Assembly: GCF_024707525.1 (NCBI RefSeq)
Contig: NZ_CP062231.1
Span: 1,674,001 to 1,738,000, forward strand
Origin: Rhizobium sp. TH2
GTDB taxonomy: Bacteria > Pseudomonadota > Alphaproteobacteria > Rhizobiales > Rhizobiaceae
Reading direction: 5' to 3'
DNA length: 64,000 nucleotides
The notes under the pieces are model-generated. The model was given only the letters and a program-made list of their open reading frames with translations, was not told the origin of the DNA and ran no database searches. This document shows positions 17,904-27,059 of this stretch, one piece after another. Position 1 is the first letter of the stretch. Each line of letters opens with the position of its first letter. The translations under genes and the position numbers were made by a program.

Positions 17904-18131
17904 ATGAAGGCGGCGACGCCTGGGCATTTGGCCCGGGGCTACGCTTTCGGCAGGCATCATGTCTTCCGGTCCACGGACCGAGGCTGAATTCGGCGATTTT
18001 GAGTGATTGAAAATGCGGGCTGCAAAGCCCATATTCTCGCTTCATTCGAGCCTCCGGATCCGCCTCGTGAAATGGGTCGCTCGACGGGTCCTCAATCCCT
18101 AGTTTCCCACGAGCCAAAGGCCGTAAATCCA

Positions 18132-19628
18132 ATGAACGACACCGCCTCTCGCAAGGTCCATGACGATATCGATGGCGACACCCTTCATGAAGAATGCGGG
18201 GTGTTCGGCATTTTGGGGCACAGCGATGCCGCGGCGCTGACGGCGCTCGGCCTGCACGCGCTCCAGCATCGCGGGCAGGAAGCCGCCGGCATCGTCACTT
18301 TCGACGGCAAGGGCAAGCAGTTCCATACCGAAAAGCGCATGGGCCTGGTCGGCGACCACTACACGGACCCGGCGACGCTGGCGAAGCTTCCGGGCGAAAT
18401 GGCGATCGGCCACACCCGCTACTCGACCACCGGCGAGGTGGCGCTGCGCAACGTGCAGCCGCTTTTTGCCGAACTCGAGGTCGGCGGCATTGCCATCGCG
18501 CATAATGGCAATTTCACCAACGGCCTGACGCTTCGCCGCCAGATCATCTCCACCGGCGCCATCTGTCAGTCGACATCGGATACGGAAGTTGTGCTGCACC
18601 TGATCGCGCGCTCCAAGCACCCGTCGTCCTCCGACCGTTTCATCGATGCGATCCGGCAGATGGAGGGCGGCTATTCGATGCTGGCCATGACCCGCACCAA
18701 GCTGATCGCCGCGCGCGACCCGATCGGCATCCGGCCGCTGGTGATGGGCGAACTCGACGGCAAGCCGATCTTCTGCTCCGAGACCTGTGCGCTCGACATT
18801 ATCGGCGCCAAGTATGTCCGCGATGTCGAGAATGGCGAAGTGGTCATCTGCGAACTCCAGCCGGATGGCTCGGTGCTGATCGATTCCCGGAAAGCCTCCA
18901 ATCCGAAGCCGGAACGGCTCTGCCTGTTCGAATACGTCTATTTCGCCCGGCCGGACTCGGTCGTCGGCGGGCGCAGCGTCTATGTCGCGCGCAAGAATAT
19001 GGGCATGAACCTCGCCAGGGAAGCCCCGGTCGAGGCCGATGTCGTCGTTCCCGTGCCAGATGGCGGCACGCCCGCGGCACTCGGCTATGCGCAGCAGAGC
19101 GGCATTCCGTTCGAATATGGCATCATCCGCAACCATTATGTCGGCCGCACCTTCATCGAGCCGACGCAGTCGATCCGCGCCTTTGGCGTCAAGCTCAAGC
19201 ATTCCGCCAACCGGGCGATGATCGAGGGCAAGCGCGTGATCCTGGTCGATGATTCCATCGTCCGCGGCACGACCTCGCTGAAGATCGTCCAGATGATCCG
19301 CGATGCCGGCGCCAAGGAAGTGCATATCCGCGTCGCCAGCCCGATGATCTATTATCCGGATTTCTACGGCATCGACACGCCCGACGCCGACAAGCTGCTG
19401 GCCAATCAGTATGCCGACGTGAACGACATGGCTAAATATATCGGTGCGGATTCGCTCGCATTCCTGTCGATCGACGGCCTCTATCGTGCTGTCGGCGGCG
19501 AAGACCGCAACGCCGCCCGGCCGCAATTCACCGATCATTATTTCACCGGCGATTATCCGACACGTCTTCTCGACAAGGACGGCGAGGCCTTGGGTGGCAA
19601 GCTTTCGGTCATCGCCAGCAACGGCTGA
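18132..19628 (+). CDS. purF: Amidophosphoribosyltransferase
   Basis: Commits PRPP to purine synthesis by transferring ammonia from glutamine to form phosphoribosylamine. With the ATG at 18132 the protein has 498 residues. The N-terminal glutaminase begins after a 21-residue propeptide, with the catalytic nucleophile Cys22 (HEE-CGVFGI). The PRPP-binding loop VILVDDSIVRGTT lies in the C-terminal phosphoribosyltransferase domain. The longer open frame from 18003 is rejected because homology begins at the propeptide. Cysteines that hold the Fe-S cluster in Bacillus-type enzymes are absent: the equivalent segments read YYPDFYG and RPQFTDHYFTG. Confidence 0.95.
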   Translation: MNDTASRKVHDDIDGDTLHEECGVFGILGHSDAAALTALGLHALQHRGQEAAGIVTFDGKGKQFHTEKRMGLVGDHYTDPATLAKLPGEMAIGHTRYSTTGEVALRNVQPLFAELEVGGIAIAHNGNFTNGLTLRRQIISTGAICQSTSDTEVVLHLIARSKHPSSSDRFIDAIRQMEGGYSMLAMTRTKLIAARDPIGIRPLVMGELDGKPIFCSETCALDIIGAKYVRDVENGEVVICELQPDGSVLIDSRKASNPKPERLCLFEYVYFARPDSVVGGRSVYVARKNMGMNLAREAPVEADVVVPVPDGGTPAALGYAQQSGIPFEYGIIRNHYVGRTFIEPTQSIRAFGVKLKHSANRAMIEGKRVILVDDSIVRGTTSLKIVQMIRDAGAKEVHIRVASPMIYYPDFYGIDTPDADKLLANQYADVNDMAKYIGADSLAFLSIDGLYRAVGGEDRNAARPQFTDHYFTGDYPTRLLDKDGEALGGKLSVIASNG

Positions 19629-19709
19629 CACCGTCTGGTTTTCCGGTTATGAACACACGAAGGGCTCCGGCCCTTCGTTTCGCGAGAACAGCATGGATCA
19701 GGGCACTTC

Positions 19710-20447
19710 ATGAGTATCAATCTGAGCGGCAAGATCGCGCTCGTCACCGGCGCTTCGCGCGGCATCGGCTATTTCACGGCGCTCGAACTGGCAAAGGCAG
19801 GCGCCCATGTCGTGGCTTGCGCCCGCACTGTCGGCGGGCTGGAAGAGCTCGACGATGCAATCCAGAAGGTCGGCGGCAGCGCCACGCTGGTGCCTTTCGA
19901 TCTCGCCGACATGGGCGCGATCGACGGCCTCGGCGGCGCGATCTTCGAACGCTGGGGCAAGCTCGACATCCTAGTCGCCAATGCCGGCATTCTCGGCACC
20001 ATTTCGCCGATCGGGCATGTCGAGGCCAAGACGTTCGAAAAGGTCATGACCATCAACGTCACCGCCACCTGGCGGCTGATCCGTTCGGTCGATCCGCTGC
20101 TGCAGAAATCCGATGCGGGCAGGGCACTGATCCTGTCGTCCGGCGCCGCACACAAATGCCGTCCATTCTGGGGACCGTATTCAGCCTCGAAGGCGGCGGT
20201 GGAGGCGCTCGCGCGCACCTGGGCGGGCGAGACGAACCGCCTGCCGCTCCGCATCGTCAGCGTCGATCCCGGCGGCACCCGTACCGCCATGCGCGCCAAG
20301 GCCTTCCCCGGCGAGGATCCCGATACGCTGCCGCATCCCTCGGAAGTCGCGCGCGAACTGGTGAAGCTCACCGGTCCGGATATGCGTGAAACGGGCAAGC
20401 TCTACATCGTCAGGGAAAAGCGTTTCGGCGACTATGTGATGCCGTAA
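19710..20447 (+). CDS. Short-chain dehydrogenase/reductase
   Basis: A 245-residue classical SDR. The NAD(P)-binding TGASRGIG is near residue 14, the NAG motif in ILVANAG near 90, and the catalytic Ser in LILSSGAAH. YxxxK appears as YSASKAAVEAL. It is on the same strand 81 nt after purF, an arrangement often kept in rhizobia, but no purine-related activity is implied. Start ATG follows a modest ribosome-binding site. Substrate unknown. Confidence 0.87.
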   Translation: MSINLSGKIALVTGASRGIGYFTALELAKAGAHVVACARTVGGLEELDDAIQKVGGSATLVPFDLADMGAIDGLGGAIFERWGKLDILVANAGILGTISPIGHVEAKTFEKVMTINVTATWRLIRSVDPLLQKSDAGRALILSSGAAHKCRPFWGPYSASKAAVEALARTWAGETNRLPLRIVSVDPGGTRTAMRAKAFPGEDPDTLPHPSEVARELVKLTGPDMRETGKLYIVREKRFGDYVMP

Positions 20448-20538
20448 GGCGCGCGCCAGCGTGCGCGCTCTTCAACTTGTGCCATAGTTTGGATACAAGC
20501 AATCGGTACGAGCGCTACGGCTCTGCGGAGGACATTTC

Positions 20539-22683
20539 TTGGAAAACGCGATCTTCGCCGTAGTCGGCGCGGCTATCCTTGTGTGGCTGATCACCGCCTT
20601 CCGCGAGAAGGGTGCCGGCGGCATCACCTATGTCCAGGCGCTCAAGTTCACGCTCCTCAAATTCGTCTTCGGTATCCGGCATTCGGGCTTCGATCCCAAG
20701 GCAGAGTGGAAGGGACCGGTTGTCTTCATCGTCCTCGCCCAGTCCTCGCTCGACCGGGCCATCCTGAAGCCGTTCCTGCCCGCCCAGACATTTCATGTCG
20801 AGACTGAGGGCGAGGACGCGACGGCGCAGGCCATGACGCTTTTCAAGTCGGTGATGGCGGGCCACGGCATCACCTGTGTCTACCTGCCGCCCCAGGTCGA
20901 GGCTTCGCCGGAAACAATGGGATTGCTCGCCGAGATAGGTGCGGTCGCGCGCGAGGCCAGCGCGCGGATTGTGCCGATCTTCATACGCGGCACGCGCTTT
21001 TCCCTCTTCTCCCATTGGAAGCAGGCTCAGGCGCCGCGCAGCTTGTTGCCGCAGGTGGTGATGGCGGCCGCACCCGAATTCCAGCTGTCGGGAACCAGCG
21101 GCCAGCACTTGGCCGACCAGTTGCTCGATGGCGCGGCCAATGCCAAGTTCCGCTCCGTCAATCTGCGCCAGTCGCTGTTCGAGGCGCTGGTCGCGGCAGC
21201 CAAGCTCTACGGCCCTTCTCGCGAGATCCTCGAGGATGCGCTGGGCGCCAGGCTGAGCTACCGAAAGCTGCTGATCGGCGTGCGGGTGCTGGCGAAGCGG
21301 ATCGAAGCCATGTCCAAGCGGGGCGAGGCGATCGGCATCCTGCTGCCCAATTCCACCGGCGTGGTGGTCGGCATGTTCGCGGTGGCGTCCGCCGGGCGGG
21401 TCGCGGCGATGCTCAATTATACCGCTGGTCCCGCAGCGATCGTCTCGGCACTCGGCACCGGCAACATCTCGACCGTGCTGACATCAAAGGGCTTCATCGA
21501 AAAGGCGGATCTCGGTGGCCTCATCGAGAAAATGAAGGAAAGCGGGGCCAAGATCGTCCATGTCGAGGAGCTGCGCGAGAGCATCGGCTTCATGGAGAAG
21601 TTCCGCGCTTTCCTGTTGTGGCGGCGTGCCGTTGCGAAATCCAAACCGGACGATCCGGCCATCGTGCTCTTCACCTCGGGTTCCGAGGGTACGCCGAAGG
21701 GCGTCGTGCTCTCGGCGAACAGTCTCGTCGCCAATGCCGCGCAGGTCGATTGCCGGATCGATTTTTCGAGCGAGGACACGCTGTTCAACGTGCTTCCGCT
21801 GTTCCATTCCTTCGGACTGCTCGGCGGCGCCTTCCTGCCGATCTATTACGGCGTCCGGCTGTTCCTCTATCCCTCACCGCTGCACTACAAGCTGATCCCG
21901 TCACTGGCCCGCAAGGTGGCGCCGACATTCATGTTCGGAACCGATACGTTCCTCAACGGCTACGCGCGCGCTGCCAAGGATGGCGATTTCGACAGCCTGC
22001 GGATGATCGTTGCCGGAGCCGAGGCGGTGAAGCCCGAGACGCGCAAGATGTACCGCGACCGCTTCGATGCCCTGGTTGTAGAAGGCTACGGTATGACAGA
22101 AGCCTCGCCCGTCGTGGCGGTCAACTCCGCGACCTTTTCCAAGGACGGCAGCGTGGGCAGGCTGCTCACCGGCATGGAAATGCGCATCGAACCCGTCGAG
22201 GGGATTGCCGAGGGTGGACGGTTGTTCATCGCGGGGCCCAACCTCATGCTCGGATATCTACTCGGTGACAAGCCCGGCGTGGTCCAGCCGCTGGCCAGCA
22301 AGTGGCACGATACCGGCGACATTGTCTCGATCGACGAGCGGGGCTTCATCAGCATCAAGGGTCGGGCGAAGCGTTTCGCCAAGATCGCCGGCGAAATGAT
22401 CTCGCTCGGTGCCGTGGAGATGATGGTCAAGCAACTCTGGCCAGAGGCCAACCATGCGGCAATCTCGCTTCCCGACAAGCGGCGCGGTGAACGGATCGTT
22501 TTGGTCACCACGCAATTGCCAGCGCGGAAGGACGAGTTGATCGCCTATTCCAAACGCTTCGGCGCGACCGAGATGATGATCCCCGATGATATCGTCAACG
22601 TGCCGGAGATACCGGTCCTGGGCAGTGGCAAGGTAGATTACACGGCGACCACTGCGCTAGTGGCGGGGACCGTCGTCGTCTGA
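20539..22683 (+). CDS. Aas-like acyl-ACP synthetase with degenerate acyltransferase domain
   Basis: A 714-residue relative of E. coli Aas (2-acylglycerophosphoethanolamine acyltransferase/acyl-ACP synthetase). The C-terminal half is a full adenylate-forming ligase: P-loop LFTSGSEGTPKGV near residue 377, the hallmark PLFHSFGL, VEGYGMTEASPVV, and the late motif GRAKRFAKIAGEMISL. The N-terminal 220 residues follow one membrane helix and align in order with the PlsC-like half. However, the HxxxxD catalytic site reads AQSSLD and the FPEGR motif is missing, so acyl transfer is probably lost. Start is TTG at 20539 with ggagg at 20527-20531. It converges on pssA with 27 nt overlap. A ligase-only fatty acid activation role is inferred. 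Confidence 0.82.
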   Translation: MENAIFAVVGAAILVWLITAFREKGAGGITYVQALKFTLLKFVFGIRHSGFDPKAEWKGPVVFIVLAQSSLDRAILKPFLPAQTFHVETEGEDATAQAMTLFKSVMAGHGITCVYLPPQVEASPETMGLLAEIGAVAREASARIVPIFIRGTRFSLFSHWKQAQAPRSLLPQVVMAAAPEFQLSGTSGQHLADQLLDGAANAKFRSVNLRQSLFEALVAAAKLYGPSREILEDALGARLSYRKLLIGVRVLAKRIEAMSKRGEAIGILLPNSTGVVVGMFAVASAGRVAAMLNYTAGPAAIVSALGTGNISTVLTSKGFIEKADLGGLIEKMKESGAKIVHVEELRESIGFMEKFRAFLLWRRAVAKSKPDDPAIVLFTSGSEGTPKGVVLSANSLVANAAQVDCRIDFSSEDTLFNVLPLFHSFGLLGGAFLPIYYGVRLFLYPSPLHYKLIPSLARKVAPTFMFGTDTFLNGYARAAKDGDFDSLRMIVAGAEAVKPETRKMYRDRFDALVVEGYGMTEASPVVAVNSATFSKDGSVGRLLTGMEMRIEPVEGIAEGGRLFIAGPNLMLGYLLGDKPGVVQPLASKWHDTGDIVSIDERGFISIKGRAKRFAKIAGEMISLGAVEMMVKQLWPEANHAAISLPDKRRGERIVLVTTQLPARKDELIAYSKRFGATEMMIPDDIVNVPEIPVLGSGKVDYTATTALVAGTVVV

Positions 22684-23541
22684 GCCTTCTACGCGGCTGG
22701 GTGGCACTTCAGGCACCACGCCTTCTTCCACATCCCTTTCGTGTGCCGGCAAGGAGCCGTATTTCTTCATCCAGGCGCGGGCGCCGAATGGCAGTGTGCA
22801 GAGATAGAGGATGGAGGTCGCGGCGAGAACCTGCCAAGTGTAACTCATCAACAGCGCCACATAGACCACGACCACCAGGATGAAGGGCAGGGCGTTTTCG
22901 CGCCGGATCATGCCCTGCGCCTTGCCAGACCAGACGGGAATGCGCGAGACGAGGAGATAGCCGATCAGAACCGTATAGGCCGCCGAGCAGTAGCCGTAGA
23001 TGGGCGAAGCTTCCAGCCCGAGGAAGCCGATATAGACCGGCAGCATGACGAGCAGCGCCCCGGCCGGCGCCGGCACGCCGACGAAATATTCCGAGAGCCA
23101 TTTCGGCTTGTTCGGCCGGTCGGTCATCACATTGAAGCGCGCCAGCCTTAGGCCGGCCGAGATCGCGAAAATCAGCGCCGCGATCCAGCCGATCGAACGG
23201 GCCTGGTCGAGCACATAGACATAGAGGACTAGCGCCGGGGCGACGCCGAAATTGACGATATCGGCCAGCGAATCCATCTGCACGCCGAAATTCGAGGTGG
23301 CGCGCATCATCCGCGCCACTCGTCCGTCGATGCCATCGAGAAAGGCGGCAACCAGCACCATGGAGACGGCCAGTTCATAGCGACCCTCGAAAGCCAGCCT
23401 TATGCCGGTGAGGCCCGCGCAGATCGCCAGCACCGTGATGAGGTTCGGCACCATCATGCGAAGCGGAATTTCGCGCAGGCGCGGGCCACGGGCTCCATCG
23501 TCCTTGGCATGTGTTCCCGGCGGTGTGGCGGCGCTATCCAT
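22657..23541 (-). CDS. pssA: CDP-diacylglycerol-serine O-phosphatidyltransferase
   Basis: Makes phosphatidylserine, precursor of phosphatidylethanolamine, in the inner membrane. It has 294 residues with about eight helices. The CDP-alcohol phosphotransferase motif DGxxDGxxARx(8)GxxxDxxxD is complete at about residues 69-94 (DGIDGRVARMMRATSNFG, then VQMDSLAD). The ATG at 23541 gives the conserved start; the frame is open further upstream into psd, but that part is out-of-frame coding. It follows psd by 11 nt, forming the usual psd-pssA operon. Confidence 0.93.
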   Translation of the reverse strand: MDSAATPPGTHAKDDGARGPRLREIPLRMMVPNLITVLAICAGLTGIRLAFEGRYELAVSMVLVAAFLDGIDGRVARMMRATSNFGVQMDSLADIVNFGVAPALVLYVYVLDQARSIGWIAALIFAISAGLRLARFNVMTDRPNKPKWLSEYFVGVPAPAGALLVMLPVYIGFLGLEASPIYGYCSAAYTVLIGYLLVSRIPVWSGKAQGMIRRENALPFILVVVVYVALLMSYTWQVLAATSILYLCTLPFGARAWMKKYGSLPAHERDVEEGVVPEVPPSRVEGSDDDGPRH

Positions 23542-23552
23542 TTCCAGGTTCC

Positions 23553-24251
23553 TCACATCCGCCGGCCGAGCACCGGCCCCTTGTCGCTGCCGAATTCGGC
23601 AAGCACCGTCTCGCCACCGATCGCGGCCTGGCCGACGGTCACGTGCGGGGTAAAGCCTTCGGGCAGGTAGACATCGAGCCGCGAGCCGAAACGGATCAGG
23701 CCGAAACGCTGGCCGGCATCGATCTGCATAGTCGGCGTGACCCAGCAAACGATGCGGCGCGCCACAAGGCCCGCCACTTGCACGACGCCGATGCGGCCAT
23801 GGACGGTATCGATGACCAGACCATTGCGCTCGTTGTCTTCGCTTGCCTTGTCGAGATCGGCATTGAGGAACTTGCCCTCGCGATAGACGACATGATCGAT
23901 CATGCCCTTCATCGGCGCGCGGTTGATATGGCCGTTGAACACGTTCATGAAGATCGAGATCTTCAGCATCGGCTCGGCGCTCAGCGCCAGTTCAGCCGGC
24001 GGAACCGTCATGGAAACCAGCGACACCGTCCCATCGGCCGGGCTGATCGCGTAATCCTCGTCCTGCGGCACCGAGCGCTCGGGATCGCGGAAGAAATAGG
24101 CGCACCAGAGCGTCAGGATCAGGCCGATCCAGAACAGCGGCTGCCAGAGAAAGCCGAGGATAAGGGACAACGCAAAGAAGGCGACGATGAACTTGTGCCC
24201 TTCCCGATGGATCGGCACGAGTGTTTTGCGGATGGTATCGACAAGGCTCAT
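23553..24251 (-). CDS. psd: Phosphatidylserine decarboxylase (short proenzyme)
   Basis: Converts phosphatidylserine to phosphatidylethanolamine. It has 232 residues, which places it in the compact PSD-A type. The proenzyme self-cleaves between Gly189 and Ser190 in RFGS, turning the serine into the pyruvoyl cofactor. Other conserved parts are [10 protein letters not shown] near 53, SPADGTV near 70 and the [13 protein letters not shown] segment near 101. A hydrophobic N-terminal helix pair anchors it to the membrane. Ribosome-binding site aggag precedes the ATG at 24251. Confidence 0.93.
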   Translation of the reverse strand: MSLVDTIRKTLVPIHREGHKFIVAFFALSLILGFLWQPLFWIGLILTLWCAYFFRDPERSVPQDEDYAISPADGTVSLVSMTVPPAELALSAEPMLKISIFMNVFNGHINRAPMKGMIDHVVYREGKFLNADLDKASEDNERNGLVIDTVHGRIGVVQVAGLVARRIVCWVTPTMQIDAGQRFGLIRFGSRLDVYLPEGFTPHVTVGQAAIGGETVLAEFGSDKGPVLGRRM

Positions 24252-24351
24252 TCGATCGGGGCTCCTGGTTGCGGCACCGGACTAGCGCGAAATGGGGTCC
24301 TCTTCAACCATGTTCAAGGCGGAAAGGTTGGGGCGGGAGGAAGAGGTGCGG

Positions 24352-24651
24352 TTAGATGCCCAGGAACAGGACGTCGAGTGCCGCGGTGATCTGATCGCGT
24401 TGATCAGCTATGCTGCCTACGCTCTTTCCAATATCGCGCGTTCTCACCGCGGACATCAACTGCGGCATGAAGAGATACGTGCGGGAATTGAAGCGTAGTT
24501 CGCGATTGACCCTTCTCAATGGTTTCAATCTTGGATCGGCTGGTACCAGGGGTGCCAGAAGACGCGTGTTGTATTCATCGACAGCGCCAGATTGCAGATC
24601 GACAAAAAGCGTATCCGAACCCGGCAGTGAGTAGACGTCGAATTGCGCCAT
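24352..24651 (-). CDS. ccdB: CcdB-type gyrase toxin
   Basis: A 99-residue protein aligning along its whole length with F-plasmid CcdB: FDVYSLPGSDTLFVDLQSGAVDEYNTRLLAPLVP at the start, a central hydrophobic strand (TYLFMPQLMSAV) and the C-terminal ALDVLFLGI, close to the NLMFWGI that contacts gyrase in CcdB. The gene overlaps ccdA by one base (TGATG). CcdB traps the gyrase A subunit on cut DNA. The C-terminal Trp seen in F CcdB is Leu here, so potency is uncertain. Confidence 0.88.
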   Translation of the reverse strand: MAQFDVYSLPGSDTLFVDLQSGAVDEYNTRLLAPLVPADPRLKPLRRVNRELRFNSRTYLFMPQLMSAVRTRDIGKSVGSIADQRDQITAALDVLFLGI

Positions 24652-24848
24652 CAGAACTGTCGGTACTTTTCGAGCGGAAGCCCGTGCTCCTCTACCCAGG
24701 CATTCATTGACGCGAACGCTTTCGCATTTTCCCGTTTGAACAGCCGCTCAGCTTCGAGGCGTTCTTGTGGCGTCCGTGCCGCGCGTTCCATGCGAAGACG
24801 TTCAAGGTCGGCTTGCATATTCTCGGGCACTTTCTTCGAACTGGTCAT
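24651..24848 (-). CDS. ccdA: CcdA-type antitoxin
   Basis: A 65-residue protein. The C-terminal half (RLFKRENAKAFASMNAWVEEHGLPLEKYRQF) matches the CcdA region that wraps CcdB, while the N-terminal part is short and charged (SSKKVPENMQADLERLRMERAART). A complete ribbon-helix-helix domain is not evident, so DNA binding may be weak or absent, which is unusual. It starts at an ATG with ggag nearby and is followed directly by ccdB. Confidence 0.82.
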   Translation of the reverse strand: MTSSKKVPENMQADLERLRMERAARTPQERLEAERLFKRENAKAFASMNAWVEEHGLPLEKYRQF

Positions 24849-24872
24849 CTCGTTCTCCGTCTTTACCCAAGC

Positions 24873-24900
24873 ATACTAGCCATTCGCCGCCGGATTTCAA
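24873..24900 (-). promoter_or_regulatory. Promoter of the ccdAB module
   Basis: On the minus strand ttgaaa (24900-24895), a 16-nt spacer and tagtat (24878-24873) form a good sigma-70-like promoter. The start point would be about 20 nt before the ccdA ATG. It fits in the 55-nt gap after the alr stop, so the module can be expressed independently of alr. Confidence 0.55.
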
Positions 24901-24903
24901 CGT

Positions 24904-26028
24904 TCAAACATAGCGTCGCTCATAGCGCCTACCCAAGCTGGTCAGCAATTCATAGCCGATCGTGCCTGCCGCACGCGCCGCTTCATCCAGTGTGATTCCG
25001 TTTCCGAACAGCGAGATGTAATCGCCTGTTTTCACATGCGATTTATCGATGTCCGTGATGTCGAACATGGTGAGGTCCATGGTAACGCGGCCGATGACCG
25101 GCACTTTCTGTCCCGCAACGAAACCGAAAGCACCAGGTGATCCGGCCTGCCTCAGCGCGACACCCGAGCCGGACAGCGACCGGTGCCAGCCATCCGCATA
25201 GCCCGCGCCCACCACAGCCACCCGGCTGTCGCGCGCCAGCGTTTGCGTGGCACCGTAGCTGACCTTTTCGCCGGCGGTGACATCGCGGATCTGCAGGATG
25301 CGTGCCTCGGCCGTCACGACCTGCCGCATGGGATTGGCCACGCCGCAGACAGACTCGCCGCCATATAGCGCGATGCCGGGACGGGTGAGGTCGAAATGAT
25401 ATCCGGAGCCGAGGAAGATGCCAGCCGAGCTGGACAGGCTTGATTCCACGCCTGGGAAAAGCCGGCTAACCGTCCGAAAGGATTCAAGCTGCTGACGGTT
25501 CAACGGATGGGTCGGTTCGTCGGAGCAGGCGAGATGGCTCATCAGCATGACGGGAGCCGCAACACCGGATGTCGATAGGCGCGCGGCCTCTTCGGGATGC
25601 ACGCCCAGGCGGTTCATGCCGGTATCGACATAAAGCGCGTGAGGGTGCGTGCGGCCAAGGCCCTGGAAGAAATCGAACTGCTCGACCGAGGCGATCACGG
25701 GAATGAGACCATTGGCGAAGCACTGGTCCTCCCATCCAGCCCATAATCCGGAGAGAACGAAAATGCGCGCATCCGGCAGTGTGCTGCGGAGTTCGGCGCC
25801 CTCGGTAACCGTCGCGACGAAAAAGGTCCGGCAGCCGGCCCCGGACAAGGCTTGCGCGACGGGCGCGGCCCCCAGGCCATAGGCATCCGCCTTCAGCACG
25901 GCCGACGTTTCCGCCCGGCCGCTGCGCTCCGCCAGCATCCGCCAGTTAGCCGCAATCGCACCGGTATCGACCGTCAGCCGCGCAGGCGCGATATCGAAAG
26001 TGCTGGCTTGGGGCGGCGGCATATCCAT
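24904..26028 (-). CDS. alr: Alanine racemase
   Basis: Supplies D-alanine for peptidoglycan. It has 374 residues. The PLP-binding lysine is Lys46 in AVLKADAYGLG, and the second catalytic base is the Tyr in EKVSYGATQTL in the C-terminal beta domain. The N-terminal barrel contains DTGMNRLGVHPEE. The reading frame extends upstream to 26379, but homology begins at the ATG at 26028 and the extension would overlap the divergent araC-type gene. No strong ribosome-binding site is seen. In related genomes alr usually follows dnaB; here several genes lie between. Confidence 0.93.
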   Translation of the reverse strand: MDMPPPQASTFDIAPARLTVDTGAIAANWRMLAERSGRAETSAVLKADAYGLGAAPVAQALSGAGCRTFFVATVTEGAELRSTLPDARIFVLSGLWAGWEDQCFANGLIPVIASVEQFDFFQGLGRTHPHALYVDTGMNRLGVHPEEAARLSTSGVAAPVMLMSHLACSDEPTHPLNRQQLESFRTVSRLFPGVESSLSSSAGIFLGSGYHFDLTRPGIALYGGESVCGVANPMRQVVTAEARILQIRDVTAGEKVSYGATQTLARDSRVAVVGAGYADGWHRSLSGSGVALRQAGSPGAFGFVAGQKVPVIGRVTMDLTMFDITDIDKSHVKTGDYISLFGNGITLDEAARAAGTIGYELLTSLGRRYERRYV

Positions 26029-26118
26029 GGCCGCGCTCTTAATGAGAAACTTCGGCGGGGGCAAGCATGAGCACTTTTGTTCAAGACGGTTGAGTGAAAA
26101 TGCGGTATTTGAGCCACC

Positions 26119-26979
26119 ATGCAGAATGTTTCCCAATCGCAGGCGACGGAAGCCGTGCCGGTGACGGCGAAGGAAAAGACCAGTTTCTGGCGGGCCAAGC
26201 CCTTCCGGGACATGGAATGCATGACGGCGACCTTCATCACCCACGCATTCGCGCCGCATGCGCACGACACGTTCTCGATCGGCGCGATCGAATCCGGTTG
26301 CCAGATCGCCAGCATCCGCGGCGAACGCGAGTTCACCGGGCCGGGCGCGCTCTACCTGCTCAATCCCGGCGAGATCCATGATGGCGCGCCCGGCATCAGC
26401 GATGGCTATCGCTACCGGATGATCTATCCGGAGATCGCGCTACTGACCGGGATTCTCGAAGATGTGACGGGTCGCAGCTTTCAGGGAACGCCGAGCTTCT
26501 CGCGCCAGTTGCTGCATGATCCGGACCTCGCCCAGGCGTTCCATCATGCCCATCGGCTGGTAGAAGCCGGAGACGAACCGCTCGCGGCCGAGGAGGCGAT
26601 GTACAGTGTGCTCTCGCGGATGTTCGCCCAGTATGGCAGCGTCATCATCTCGCCGCCGGCCGAGACGGGGCGCATAGGGGTGGCGCGTGCGCGGGACTAT
26701 CTCGCCGAGAATTTCGAAAGTGATATCGGGCTGGAGGAACTGGCGGGCGTGGCGGGGCTCAGCCGCGCGCATCTGATCCGGGCTTTCCGGCGCGAGTTCT
26801 TCATCACGCCGCATGCCTTCCAGACCGACATGCGCGTCCGACAGGCGCGGCGCCTGCTGCGCGAAGGCGCATCGCCGTCTGAAGTGGCTTTGCAATGCGG
26901 GTTCGCCGATCAGGCGCATTTCACCCGTCACTTCAAGGCCCGCACGGGCGTCACGCCGGCCGTCTTCCGCAACGGCTGA
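26119..26979 (+). CDS. AraC-family transcriptional regulator
   Basis: A 286-residue regulator with an N-terminal cupin-type sensing domain (HAFAPHAHDTFSIGAIESGCQ, PGEIHDGAP) and a C-terminal pair of helix-turn-helix units (LEELAGVAGLSRAHLIRAFRREFFITPHAFQ, then PSEVALQCGFADQAHFTRHFKARTGVTPAVFR). It lies 80 nt upstream of azlCD on the same strand. Such regulators commonly precede AzlCD-type exporters, so it probably controls them. The ligand, possibly an amino acid, is not known. Confidence 0.9.
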   Translation: MQNVSQSQATEAVPVTAKEKTSFWRAKPFRDMECMTATFITHAFAPHAHDTFSIGAIESGCQIASIRGEREFTGPGALYLLNPGEIHDGAPGISDGYRYRMIYPEIALLTGILEDVTGRSFQGTPSFSRQLLHDPDLAQAFHHAHRLVEAGDEPLAAEEAMYSVLSRMFAQYGSVIISPPAETGRIGVARARDYLAENFESDIGLEELAGVAGLSRAHLIRAFRREFFITPHAFQTDMRVRQARRLLREGASPSEVALQCGFADQAHFTRHFKARTGVTPAVFRNG

Positions 26980-27059
26980 TTTTCTCAACCCCCGAGCACT
27001 TTCCTTCAAGACCCGCGTTATGCCCAAGGCTAAGAGGGCGTAACCAATCAGGAGAAATC

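Noticed and set aside
18099..19631. A 510-codon open frame antisense to purF
   Set aside because: It is a shadow of purF. It has no ribosome-binding site or recognisable domain, and its composition is typical of reverse-strand frames.
20448..20470. GC-rich inverted repeat gcgcgc/gcgcgc after the SDR gene as a terminator
   Set aside because: The stem is only 6 bp with simple alternating GC and no T run follows, so termination is not supported.
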